DNA from: Candidatus Saccharimonadota bacterium
GTDB taxonomy: Bacteria > Patescibacteriota > Saccharimonadia > Saccharimonadales > Saccharimonadaceae
Reading direction: 5' to 3'
DNA length: 9,164 nucleotides
Assembly: GCA_905371715.1 (NCBI GenBank)
Contig: CAJPLV010000018.1
Location: 1 to 9,164, forward strand
Part shown: positions 1 to 6,220 of the stretch, piece after piece
Layout: every line of letters starts with the position of its first letter
Position numbering within the stretch: the first letter of the stretch is position 1
The notes under the pieces: model-generated
Databases searched by the model: none
The model's input: the letters and a program-made list of their open reading frames with translations, nothing else
Told to the model about the DNA's origin: nothing
Position numbers and translations under genes: made by a program

Positions 1-26
1 ACAAGCTCACGAACATGGCGGCTCAT
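1..26 (-). CDS. Start of an unidentified gene, cut by the left edge
   Basis: Only the first eight codons are inside the window, reading MSRHVREL, so the product cannot be named. The gene is nevertheless credible. A near-perfect SD, AAAGGAGGTG (minus strand, 40-31), sits four bases before the ATG at 26-24. A consensus-like promoter lies about 130 bp upstream at 161-189, and the intervening leader contains two perfect hairpins. Among the genes here this is the only one with a full anti-SD match. The strong SD and long structured leader suggest a well-translated and possibly post-transcriptionally controlled gene, but that is inference from the layout alone. Confidence 0.6.
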
Positions 27-154
27 ATGCCACCTCCTTTCATAGCGTTGACCAGGTCTCTGATAGACCTGAAGCGCGGGTGGACGGGGGATATTTGAGT
101 TGCTCTTTGAACGTGCAGGGGCGACTAATCGCCCGTAAATACGAGCGAAAAGCT
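27..154 (-). promoter_or_regulatory. Structured 5' leader of the left-edge gene
   Basis: From the predicted start site near 154 to the ATG at 26 the minus strand runs about 127 nt with no gene. It contains two perfect stem-loops. One has arms GGGCGA/TCGCCC (119-134, four-base loop). The other has arms CAGGTCT/AGACCTG (53-71, five-base loop) and ends 12 nt before the SD at 40-31. The placement resembles a cis-acting leader (ribosomal-protein autoregulation, attenuator or similar), but I recognise no riboswitch family, and there is no U-run after either hairpin to make a terminator. Confidence 0.45.
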
Positions 155-160
155 GTTATA

Positions 161-189
161 ATAATAACAGACATTAGACAGATAGTCAA
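161..189 (-). promoter_or_regulatory. Sigma70-type promoter for the left-edge gene
   Basis: Read on the minus strand, TTGACT (189-184) is followed after exactly 17 bp by TATTAT (166-161), predicting a start near 154. This is one of only two places in the window where both a good -35 and a good -10 are visible at ideal spacing. The -10 lies within a short inverted repeat, CTGTTAT/ATAACAG with a four-base loop (153-170), which could be an operator or could be chance in AT-rich sequence. Confidence 0.65.
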
Positions 190-216
190 TAGTATAAGGA
201 TTTATATACCTGCGTT

Positions 217-283
217 TGTCTAGCGGCGCCTGTATGACGCGTGCTACCCGGATAGCGTTTATATGCCGCATTTACGCTAGACA
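217..283. repeat. 67-bp inverted repeat between xth and the left-edge promoter
   Basis: Arms TGTCTAGCG (217-225) and CGCTAGACA (275-283) are perfectly complementary over 9 bp. Inside, GCGGC (223-227) can pair alternatively with GCCGC (265-269), and a small central hairpin GCTA/TAGC (243-256) forms the apex. It lies just downstream of the xth stop on the minus strand but has no U-run, so it is not a classic intrinsic terminator. It could be a structured RNA, an mRNA-end structure or a small mobile-element remnant. The rest of 190-301 holds no gene that I can support. Confidence 0.4.
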
Positions 284-301
284 GTGAACGTCTGAGACAG
301 C

Positions 302-1117
302 CTACGCAAATTCAATACTCACCGGGCAGTGATCGCTGCCCATTTGTTCGGCGTGAATTGCTGGGTTTTGCACGCGTGGCGCAATTGCGGCAGATGCCAA
401 CCAATAATCAATCCGCCAGCCAACGTTGCGCGCCCGGGCGTTCGCCCAATGCGTCCACCAGGTGTAAGCGTTCGCTTCGTGCGGGTGGGCGGCGCGGAAG
501 ACGTCAATAAACCTAGCGTCAAGATACGCTTGAAAACCAGCGCGTTCTTCATTAGTGAAACCATGCTTGCCGGCGTTCTGCTTCGGATTTGCAAGGTCAA
601 TATCGGCGTATGCTACATTCATATCGCCGCAGTATAAGATAGGTTTAGCGGCGCCATATTGCCCCGTCTCCAATTCTTGCAGATATGCGAGACATGCAGC
701 GTCCCAGCGCTGGCGCAGGTTCAGCCGGCTCAAATCGCCTTTGGAATTTGGCGTATAGCACGTTACGAGCCAGAAATCGTCAAATTCTGCGGCGATAATG
801 CGCCCTTCGCCGTTCGGATCGCCGTAGCGGTCGTCTGTTAGCTGAAATCGCTGGACGATGTTGTTCGGAAAGCCGTCGCGGTAGCAGCGCGCCGGCGTTT
901 TTGAGAAAATCGCTGTGCCTGAATAGCCTTTTTTTGCCGCCGAGTAGAAGTGCTCAGTGTACTCAGGCAGGTCAATTTCTACTTGGCTGCGCGATGCTTT
1001 CGTCTCTTGCAAGCAGACGATGTCGGGGTCGTACGTGCTAATGAACCGTGCAAACTCGCCTTTGTTTATGACGGCGCGGATACCATTGACGTTCCAAGAG
1101 AAGAGTTTCAGCTTCAT
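302..1117 (-). CDS. xth: Exodeoxyribonuclease III / AP endonuclease (Xth family)
   Basis: A 271-residue member of the exonuclease III family, which cleaves DNA 5' to abasic sites and removes 3' blocking groups in base-excision repair in the cytoplasm. The fold's signature blocks are all present in order: SWNVNGIRA with Asn9, CLQETK with metal-binding Glu38, YSGTAIFSK (65-73), TCYTPN with Tyr121, CGDMNVA with Asp165 and Asn167, TWW then RIDYWL with Asp237, and the terminal GSDHCPV with Asp262 and His263. The length is normal for the family. The reading frame stays open 21 codons further upstream, but the start at 1117 is preferred. Family members begin right before LFSWNVNG, and a -10 hexamer ends six bases before this ATG, inside the longer frame. 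It is divergent from cmk. No SD is seen. Confidence 0.95.
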   Translation of the reverse strand: MKLKLFSWNVNGIRAVINKGEFARFISTYDPDIVCLQETKASRSQVEIDLPEYTEHFYSAAKKGYSGTAIFSKTPARCYRDGFPNNIVQRFQLTDDRYGDPNGEGRIIAAEFDDFWLVTCYTPNSKGDLSRLNLRQRWDAACLAYLQELETGQYGAAKPILYCGDMNVAYADIDLANPKQNAGKHGFTNEERAGFQAYLDARFIDVFRAAHPHEANAYTWWTHWANARARNVGWRIDYWLASAAIAPRVQNPAIHAEQMGSDHCPVSIEFA

Positions 1118-1123
1118 GGACCT

Positions 1124-1129
1124 AGTATA
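1124..1129 (-). promoter_or_regulatory. -10 element of xth, leaderless spacing
   Basis: TATACT on the minus strand ends six bases (AGGTCC) before the xth ATG, so transcription would start at or next to the A of the ATG. The surrounding CGCTATACTAG is identical to the sequence before the parB-like gene at 6288-6298. No convincing -35 is visible. The weak TTGTAT upstream is 19 bp away. Confidence 0.55.
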
Positions 1130-1208
1130 GCGTATGGGTATGCTATTCATACAATTTGTTCGCCGAGTATTTTTAATCAAACCGTGCGGTTTTTGCGCAA
1201 ATTCATGC

Positions 1209-1214
1209 TATCAT
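1209..1214 (+). promoter_or_regulatory. -10 element of cmk, extended type, leaderless spacing
   Basis: TGC followed by TATCAT (extended -10 form TGN) ends eight bases before the cmk ATG. No SD lies between. The predicted mRNA has at most a base or two of leader. The -35 region is not recognisable, which is tolerable for an extended -10 promoter. Confidence 0.5.
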
Positions 1215-1222
1215 AGAATCTA

Positions 1223-2056
1223 ATGGCCAATCCACTCCCCAAGCTGGTAACGTTCGACGGCGATGCGCGCAGCGGCAAAGGTACGATTGTGAGTTTGGTA
1301 AAAGATTACGTGCGCGATGAATTATTTTTGCCTGTTATGCTGATTGATGCGGGGCAAGTCTTTCGCGTGCTCGTAGTGATGATGCAGGAATACGGCGTAG
1401 ATTTGGACGATCCGGCAGCAATTGATGCATTTCTTGCCGATAAGCGTAACGAAGACGCTTGCGTGCGCCGCGTGAAATTCGTGTATCATCTGCCGCGAGC
1501 AGACCGCGATGCGTTGCTCTACACGCCGGAAATCAGCACAAACAGCGTGAAAATTGGCGCCCGCCCGCGCAGCCAAGTGTTCAAAGATGCGCTGTTGCGC
1601 AAATGGCTGCGCGATGCGCGCGAGGAGGGCGTGGAGATCGTGCTGCTGGACGGGCGCGCGCTTGGCGAAGTCGGCGAAGAGCTTGCCCGCGCCGGATTGT
1701 GCGAGCATGTGCTTGATTTGTTTTTCGTGTGCGACCCAGTAGTAAGCGCCCAACGTACGCTTGGTATGATGCCGCGTTCGTACGCTGAGTTAAATGCCGA
1801 TGATCGCGCCCGCGTTGATGACCAGGCGGCGCAAATCACCGCCCGCAACCGCGCCGATCGTACGCGCTCAGTACAGCCGGTCGTGCCGCCTGCTGGCGCA
1901 CTCACCTACCCTGTGGGCGAGCTGCCAACGGTGCTCCCGCCGCGTGACCCTTGTCCTGCTGCTATTATTGATCGCAGTATAGAATTACCGCGCGAAACTA
2001 TGGCGCTGCCGGTTATTAGGTTAGTGGAGACATACTGCCTGCCACCTGCGTCCTGA
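1223..2056 (+). CDS. cmk: (d)CMP kinase-like nucleoside monophosphate kinase
   Basis: A P-loop kinase best matched to cytidylate kinase, which phosphorylates CMP/dCMP with ATP. The P-loop GDARSGKGT is at residues 13-21. IDAGQVFR at 41-48 corresponds to the family's LD(S/T)GxxYR, the nucleotide-binding segment. LLDGRALGEV at 141-150 corresponds to the (A)DGRDIGTVV block. ARNRADRTR at 207-215 is the lid-type arginine cluster, followed by the usual P..PP..A tail. Differences from typical Cmk are a length of 277 residues against about 225, Ala43 where Ser or Thr is usual, and Ala in place of the Asp after DGR. Substrate choice is therefore less certain than the kinase fold. It starts 105 bp from divergent xth and ends in TGA, convergent with the glycosyltransferase at 2162. 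I see no good terminator in the 105-bp gap (2057-2161). Confidence 0.8.
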   Translation: MANPLPKLVTFDGDARSGKGTIVSLVKDYVRDELFLPVMLIDAGQVFRVLVVMMQEYGVDLDDPAAIDAFLADKRNEDACVRRVKFVYHLPRADRDALLYTPEISTNSVKIGARPRSQVFKDALLRKWLRDAREEGVEIVLLDGRALGEVGEELARAGLCEHVLDLFFVCDPVVSAQRTLGMMPRSYAELNADDRARVDDQAAQITARNRADRTRSVQPVVPPAGALTYPVGELPTVLPPRDPCPAAIIDRSIELPRETMALPVIRLVETYCLPPAS

Positions 2057-2161
2057 TTCGAATAAAGATATGAAGTAGTTGAGCACTCTGTTTGGCTAAC
2101 GTGTTCTCTTTCTGCACGCTTGTTTCTAAGCACTATATGCTCTGACGGCGAGCTAGGATCG

Positions 2162-3409
2162 CTAAAAGTTTCTCTTTTTACTTGAGAGCAGCTGTTGATA
2201 TAGTTTGGTATACGCGCGCGCGGTTGCCTCTGGTGACAACTCGCGGAAGACGGACTTTGTGCCAATACTTAGGCGATGGCGGGTTGATTCATCGGCTAAT
2301 TGGCGCATACCGGCGGCAAGTGTTTCGCAGGACGGCTCAACGAGCAGGCTGTTGTTTGAGTGTAGCCCGACGTCAAGCCGGTCGTCACAGTACAATACGG
2401 GTAATCCGGCAGCGAGTGCTTCTGTAATGACGATGGGCTGGTTGTCGAAGCGGTATGACGCGAGGATGAATATGTCGGTGTCGCGCAAATATTGCACGAT
2501 CTCTTGCTGGCTGCCGACATGCCCGGTGAACGTAATGCGCGTATCGCCCCGAGCGCGGGCGCGCAGAGCGGCAAGCTCTGCGCCGTCGCCGATAATGACG
2601 AGCTCGCTGTCTGGGATATCTGCTTGGCGGAATGCATCAATAACGGCTGCGAGGCGCTTTTCCTTGACGATACGGCTGACGCTTATGAAGCGTAATGCAT
2701 GCGAGGCTCGTTTGCGCTTCGTCTGCGCGATAATCGCCTCAAATGAGCGGTTATATCCGGTGGGAATACTAGCGTTTGTAATGCGCGTACTCGCGCCGGC
2801 AGCCTGAATGTAGCGCAGCATGTAGCGTGATGGTGTAGTGATGGCGTCAACACTCGTCGCCATGAGTGCTTGCGATCGCCAGTCAAACAACCCGAGCGGT
2901 GACTCTTCGTGCAGTATAGTACGATTGATTGCAGCTAGGGCTTGCGTACTGCCGCGAATGCGCCGTAGCTTGTATGCGCCTAGCCGGTAGCCAATGCTGC
3001 CGAGGAGCGCGACAATCGGTGCTGTACTATGTGCGCCCGCCATGTTGGTATGAAAGGTGTGTATGTGCGGAATGTGCTGTATGCGTGCGATATGCGCCGC
3101 CAGCCGCACGGCGCCAGTGTCGGTTTGGCTGTGAATAACATCAAATTTATGCTCGCGTGAAATCTGTTTAGCGAGGGCATGGGTACTGACAATAATTCGC
3201 GTGTGCTTTGGCAGCCCTGGGAAGCGATATGACGGCAGGCGAATCGTTTCAGCGTTTGCGGGTGGCACTAGCTGTACGGCAGGTGCGAGCAGCGTGACGC
3301 GGTGTCCTAAACGCACCAGCTCTTCAATTTGCATTTGCACGGAACGACTAACGCCGCTGGAGTCAGGAAACATATCCTCAAGCACGAGCGCAATATGAAG
3401 CGTTTGCAT
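2162..3409 (-). CDS. GT4-family (GT-B fold) glycosyltransferase, copy 1
   Basis: A 415-residue retaining glycosyltransferase of family GT4, transferring a sugar from an activated donor to a lipid or glycan acceptor, probably at the cytoplasmic membrane face. The N-terminal Rossmann domain begins IALVLEDMFP and has the glycine-loop SSGVSRSV (17-24), followed by HSQTDTG (93-99) and HTFHTNM (117-123). The donor domain has SRIVKEKR with Arg246 and Lys251, then VIIGDG, TGHVG and the catalytic-region block YRFDNQPIVITEALAAG (319-335). The usual E-x7-E is D-x7-E here (Asp322, Glu330). The frame is open 28 codons upstream, but 3409 is chosen because the conserved fold starts there and a perfect TATAAT sits six bases before it. 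It is divergent from the hydrolase and clearly related to the glycosyltransferase at 4344. Confidence 0.88.
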   Translation of the reverse strand: MQTLHIALVLEDMFPDSSGVSRSVQMQIEELVRLGHRVTLLAPAVQLVPPANAETIRLPSYRFPGLPKHTRIIVSTHALAKQISREHKFDVIHSQTDTGAVRLAAHIARIQHIPHIHTFHTNMAGAHSTAPIVALLGSIGYRLGAYKLRRIRGSTQALAAINRTILHEESPLGLFDWRSQALMATSVDAITTPSRYMLRYIQAAGASTRITNASIPTGYNRSFEAIIAQTKRKRASHALRFISVSRIVKEKRLAAVIDAFRQADIPDSELVIIGDGAELAALRARARGDTRITFTGHVGSQQEIVQYLRDTDIFILASYRFDNQPIVITEALAAGLPVLYCDDRLDVGLHSNNSLLVEPSCETLAAGMRQLADESTRHRLSIGTKSVFRELSPEATARAYTKLYQQLLSSKKRNF

Positions 3410-3415
3410 ACTTGC

Positions 3416-3421
3416 ATTATA
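3416..3421 (-). promoter_or_regulatory. -10 element of glycosyltransferase 1, leaderless spacing
   Basis: A perfect TATAAT on the minus strand ends six bases (GCAAGT) before the ATG at 3409. There is no SD. Its expected -35 region, roughly 3439-3444, overlaps that of the divergent hydrolase promoter, so the two promoters may compete for polymerase. Confidence 0.6.
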
Positions 3422-3454
3422 CAATATGCAGTAGCTTTTTTGCCGCATGCGCTC

Positions 3455-3460
3455 TATAAT
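3455..3460 (+). promoter_or_regulatory. -10 element of the hydrolase, leaderless spacing
   Basis: A perfect TATAAT ends eight bases before the ATG at 3469. Another ATG, at 3464, lies between but in a different frame from the hydrolase. There is no SD and no clear -35. Only 33 bp separate this hexamer from the opposing one at 3416-3421. Confidence 0.6.
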
Positions 3461-3468
3461 ACGATGGC

Positions 3469-4335
3469 ATGAAACGATCAACACGACCGCCAAGCTTGAG
3501 GCAGATCGCTAAAACGCTTGGCTGCGAAGAACGTCAGCGAAACGGAATCTGCTGGTTGGAGTGTAATACAAGCGCCGACAAAGTTGCGATTGTAGTTCAC
3601 GGCGTGACGGGCGGAAAAATTGACATGATGCCGCTTGCTAGGCAGTATGTACGCGCCGGTTACGCTGTGTATGCTGTTGATCTGCCGGGGCATGGCGGCT
3701 CGGAGCTGCCGGAATTGCGGTCGTACGACGATTTAGCGGCGTGGTTGGCGCGCGCGGTTGATACGATTGGGCGGACGCCGGATTTGCTGAGTAGTAATTC
3801 ATATGGTTCGTCTGTCGTGTATCGTTATATGGTTAACGGTTTGTTGCCGCAAAAAACGCGTGTTGTGCTTGCTTGCCCGACGCCTCATACGTCGCAGGTT
3901 TCAAATGCATTGCAGGTTGTTTCGACACACATGCCAAAAAAAGCGTTTTGGGCTGTGTACAATATCTACCTTGGACAATTGATTCGCGGCGTGGTCGGTA
4001 TGAATACGTATGATCGCGACACGTGGTCGTGGTTTCTTGAGTCTGAAAAATACAAAAAAGCAACAACGACACTGCGGACATCGACTATATTATCAACGCT
4101 GCTTTATAACGATAACCCATTTACAGCGTCCCCTTCCCCAGAAGTTCAGCGGCGTGTTACGGTCGTGATGGGAGCAAGAGATAGGGTTGTCTCCGAGAAG
4201 GCGCGCAATGCGATGCGCCAGCTTTTACCTGAGGCGAAGATCCGTATCGTACCAAGTGCCGGTCATATTCTGCACTTTGAAGCTTGGCACGATTTGCTGC
4301 CTGACGAGCCGGGCGCGCGCAATATGATATACTAG
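3469..4335 (+). CDS. Alpha/beta-hydrolase fold protein (lipase/esterase-like)
   Basis: A 288-residue serine hydrolase with the alpha/beta fold. The first strand and oxyanion loop are VAIVVHGVTGGK (39-50), followed by AVDLPGHGGSE (69-79), the pattern of monoglyceride-lipase or lysophospholipase-like enzymes. The nucleophile elbow is SNSYG (109-113), so Ser111 is the likely nucleophile; the usual G-x-S-x-G has Ser in place of the first Gly. Asp238 in GARDRVV and His266 in SAGHILHF complete a plausible triad. There is no signal peptide, so it is probably cytoplasmic. The substrate is unknown. It lies 8 bp upstream of glycosyltransferase 2 on the same strand, which suggests co-expression and perhaps a lipid-linked substrate; that is inference. 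The stop TAG overlaps a -10-like hexamer for the next gene. Confidence 0.85.
   Translation: MKRSTRPPSLRQIAKTLGCEERQRNGICWLECNTSADKVAIVVHGVTGGKIDMMPLARQYVRAGYAVYAVDLPGHGGSELPELRSYDDLAAWLARAVDTIGRTPDLLSSNSYGSSVVYRYMVNGLLPQKTRVVLACPTPHTSQVSNALQVVSTHMPKKAFWAVYNIYLGQLIRGVVGMNTYDRDTWSWFLESEKYKKATTTLRTSTILSTLLYNDNPFTASPSPEVQRRVTVVMGARDRVVSEKARNAMRQLLPEAKIRIVPSAGHILHFEAWHDLLPDEPGARNMIY
4328..4333 (+). promoter_or_regulatory. Possible internal -10 overlapping the hydrolase stop codon
   Basis: TGA then TATACT (extended -10) spans the last codons of the hydrolase and shares its final T with the TAG stop at 4333-4335. It ends ten bases before the glycosyltransferase ATG at 4344. That gap contains AGAGG (4334-4338), a weak SD, so the gene may be read from the hydrolase transcript, from its own near-leaderless mRNA, or both. 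Confidence 0.4.
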
Positions 4336-4343
4336 AGGCAGTT

Positions 4344-5603
4344 ATGAGAATTGGACTGTTTATCGACGATTACTTACCGTCGGTGCACGGCGTGGCAACG
4401 TCGACAGCAACATACAAGCAAGCGCTGGAGGATTTAGGGCACGACGTGTTTGTTGTTGCGCCGAAAGTCGAAGATTATGACGACTATGACGACCACGTAA
4501 TTCGTATGCCATCGTCAAAGAACTATGTGTTTGAAAAGCGCGAAATGGCGTATATTTACCCGGGGCTTGCAAAGCGCCTTGACGAGTATGACTTTGATGT
4601 CGTACATAGCCAGACACAGTTTTACTTAGGCGTGTTAGCGCACAGTGTTGCAAAGCGCCAGAATATTCCGCATGTCACGACAATCCACACGCTCTACACC
4701 GAGCTCATCGACGATTATCCGTTCATGGTAACGGCGGGGTTGATCGCGGCAACGGTAGCGTTTCCTGTAGTGCTGAGGACGAAGCCGATTATGCCAAAAA
4801 TGTCGCGCGAGCAGATCCGCGAACTTGACCGCAGTAGAATCAAAGATATGCTGTCGCGTCAAGGCTGGCGGCTGACGGCAGCGTTTGCGAATAAGTGCGA
4901 CGCATGTTTATCGCCGTCGAAACATTTAGCGAAGATTCTGGTTGATGAAGGCGGCTTGACGACGCCGTATTATATTTTCCCGAACAGTATTGATACGAAA
5001 AAATATCGCCGCGCGCGTGCTATAGACTCGCCAATTGCAAAAAAGCGCGGTGAAAAATTTATCATTTGCGTGGCGCGGCTCAGCCCCGAGAAACGGCAGA
5101 TGGCGCTCATTGAAGCGATGCCACACATTGCCGATAAGACGATTAAACTCATACTTGTCGGCGGCGGCCCGTACGAACGCGAACTGCGTGATCGCGTGGC
5201 GGAATTAGGGTTAGAAGACCGCGTGATATTTACCGGAATGTGCTCAAGCGCGCAGGTGGCGTCGCTGCTGAAACAGGCGGATGTGTTCGCGCTTGCGTCG
5301 TATCATTTCGATAATCAGCCGATGACGTTTCTGGAGGCAGCTGCAGCAGGTTTGCCGATTGTGTACTGCGACGAGCGCTTGACTGAGGCGCTTACGCCGA
5401 AGAACTCAATTTTGACTGGCGGCATTGAGGGCGAAGATTTTGCGCGCGTCTTGACTGATATACTTGGCGATCGCGAGAAACTTAAGCGCTTATCGGCAGG
5501 CGCATTGCGCGTCGCGAAAGCGTTCGACTCAGAAACGATGGCGAAAAAGCTTGTTGAATTGTATCAGCGCCTGATTGACGCGCGGCGGGAACTTGAGCAA
5601 TAG
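4344..5603 (+). CDS. GT4-family glycosyltransferase, copy 2 (diacylglycerol glucosyltransferase-like)
   Basis: A 419-residue GT-B glycosyltransferase of family GT4. The N-terminus IGLFIDDYLPSVHGVATS (3-20) and the HTLYTELIDDY block (115-125) resemble bacterial UDP-glucose:1,2-diacylglycerol glucosyltransferases, which make membrane glycolipids at the inner membrane surface. The acceptor is inferred, not proved. The donor domain shows VARLSPEK with Arg245 and Lys250, LVGGGPYERELR (271-282), FTGMCSSAQ (296-304) and ASYHFDNQPMTFLEAAAAG (318-336). As in copy 1, the usual E-x7-E is D-x7-E (Asp323, Glu331), and both proteins continue with YCD.RL. A basic, helix-prone insert at 145-178 is absent in that form from copy 1. 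It is probably in an operon with the hydrolase upstream. It is convergent with smpB, with no clear terminator in the 104-bp gap. Confidence 0.9.
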   Translation: MRIGLFIDDYLPSVHGVATSTATYKQALEDLGHDVFVVAPKVEDYDDYDDHVIRMPSSKNYVFEKREMAYIYPGLAKRLDEYDFDVVHSQTQFYLGVLAHSVAKRQNIPHVTTIHTLYTELIDDYPFMVTAGLIAATVAFPVVLRTKPIMPKMSREQIRELDRSRIKDMLSRQGWRLTAAFANKCDACLSPSKHLAKILVDEGGLTTPYYIFPNSIDTKKYRRARAIDSPIAKKRGEKFIICVARLSPEKRQMALIEAMPHIADKTIKLILVGGGPYERELRDRVAELGLEDRVIFTGMCSSAQVASLLKQADVFALASYHFDNQPMTFLEAAAAGLPIVYCDERLTEALTPKNSILTGGIEGEDFARVLTDILGDREKLKRLSAGALRVAKAFDSETMAKKLVELYQRLIDARRELEQ

Positions 5604-5707
5604 CTTGAATGCCGTAGCATTTGAAGCGTTTGAGCGTATTTTGCTGTTTGCTACGCTTTTGTCGTGCGAATATAGCGTTTGGTTGGCGTGCGGCTTATCG
5701 GCGCATT

Positions 5708-6187
5708 TTAGCGCATCAGCCGCTTTGCTTCGCGGTCTTGGTCGCGGCGTTTGATTGTTTCGCGTTTATCGTAGCGCTTTTTGCCCTTGCCGAGCGCGAT
5801 GACGAGCTTAATAAACCTCCCCTGTGTCAGCAATTTTGTCGGTACGATCGTCATACCCTGCGTGCGGCTCGCGGCGAGCTGGTCGATTTGTTTGCGGTTT
5901 GCAAGCAGCTTGCGCGGGCTCGTGTCAACTGTGCGCGCTTCAGGCTTGCCGCGCTCGTTGTGGCGCAGGCTAAAACTGGCGTTATTCAGCCATAATTCCC
6001 CATTCTTTACTGTAACAAATGCGCCTTTTAGCTGGACGTGCCCGTCGCGGGCGGCGCGTACCTCAAGACCAGTCAGTGCTAGTCCTGCAATAATCTCGTC
6101 GCCCAACGTATAATCAAACCGTGCCCGTCTGTTAACGATCGCGGACGAACCGGTGTGTTTTTTGCTGTGCGGACGCTTCTTGCTCAT
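5708..6187 (-). CDS. smpB: SsrA (tmRNA)-binding protein SmpB
   Basis: SmpB binds tmRNA and delivers it to ribosomes stalled on broken messages for trans-translation. All family blocks are visible in the 159 residues: NRRARFDY (19-26), ALTGLEVRAARDGHVQLKGAFV (37-58, with TGxEV), VKNGELWLNNASF (60-72), SPRKLL (90-95), and the conserved GKKRYDKRETIKRRD (135-149), which leads into the basic C-terminal tail that enters the ribosomal A site. The length is standard. No tmRNA gene is seen in the window. The start at 6187 has no SD but has TATAAT ending eight bases before it. It is divergent from the parB-like gene, and the stop TAA is convergent with glycosyltransferase 2. Confidence 0.96.
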   Translation of the reverse strand: MSKKRPHSKKHTGSSAIVNRRARFDYTLGDEIIAGLALTGLEVRAARDGHVQLKGAFVTVKNGELWLNNASFSLRHNERGKPEARTVDTSPRKLLANRKQIDQLAASRTQGMTIVPTKLLTQGRFIKLVIALGKGKKRYDKRETIKRRDQDREAKRLMR

Positions 6188-6192
6188 ATTAC

Positions 6193-6219
6193 ATCATTAT
6201 ACCATTGCAGTATAATGAT
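6193..6219. repeat. 27-bp perfect inverted repeat over the smpB promoter
   Basis: Arms ATCATTATAC (6193-6202) and GTATAATGAT (6210-6219) are perfectly complementary over 10 bp around a 7-base centre. Each arm carries a TATAAT pointing outward: 6201-6196 on the minus strand serves smpB, and 6211-6216 on the plus strand points towards the parB-like gene. It may be an operator or a symmetric bidirectional promoter. Confidence 0.6.
6196..6201 (-). promoter_or_regulatory. -10 element of smpB, extended type, leaderless spacing
   Basis: TGG followed by a perfect TATAAT (extended -10) on the minus strand ends eight bases (GATGTAAT) before the smpB ATG at 6187. No SD is present. A second minus-strand hexamer, TATACT, lies a few bases further upstream in the other arm of the inverted repeat. 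Confidence 0.6.
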
Positions 6220-6220
6220 A

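Noticed and set aside
23..43. Six-codon upstream frame (MKGGGI) overlapping the left-edge start as ATGA
   Set aside because: It consists of the SD sequence itself and has no ribosome site of its own; the overlap is probably a by-product.
217..283. Integron attC recombination site
   Set aside because: The arms do not carry the required RYYYAAC/GTTRRRY core sites and no integrase or cassette array is present.
1179..1193. Mini terminator AAACC/GGTTT followed by T-run between xth and cmk
   Set aside because: The stem is only five to six weak pairs with a two- to four-base loop, and no gene ends here on either strand; the two genes diverge.
1459..1905. Overlapping frames inside cmk on both strands
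   Set aside because: Low-complexity, Arg/Ala/Ser-rich translations without motifs, opposite or out of frame to a well-supported kinase; shadows of GC-rich codons.
2057..2161. Possible tRNA or terminator in the convergent gap after cmk
   Set aside because: Only a four-base hairpin (AGCA/TGCT) is visible; no cloverleaf, T-loop or U-run.
5613..5655. Terminator between glycosyltransferase 2 and smpB (arms CGTAGC/GCTACG then CTTTT)
   Set aside because: The loop is 31 bases, the stem only 6 bp and the T-run four bases; too weak to call.
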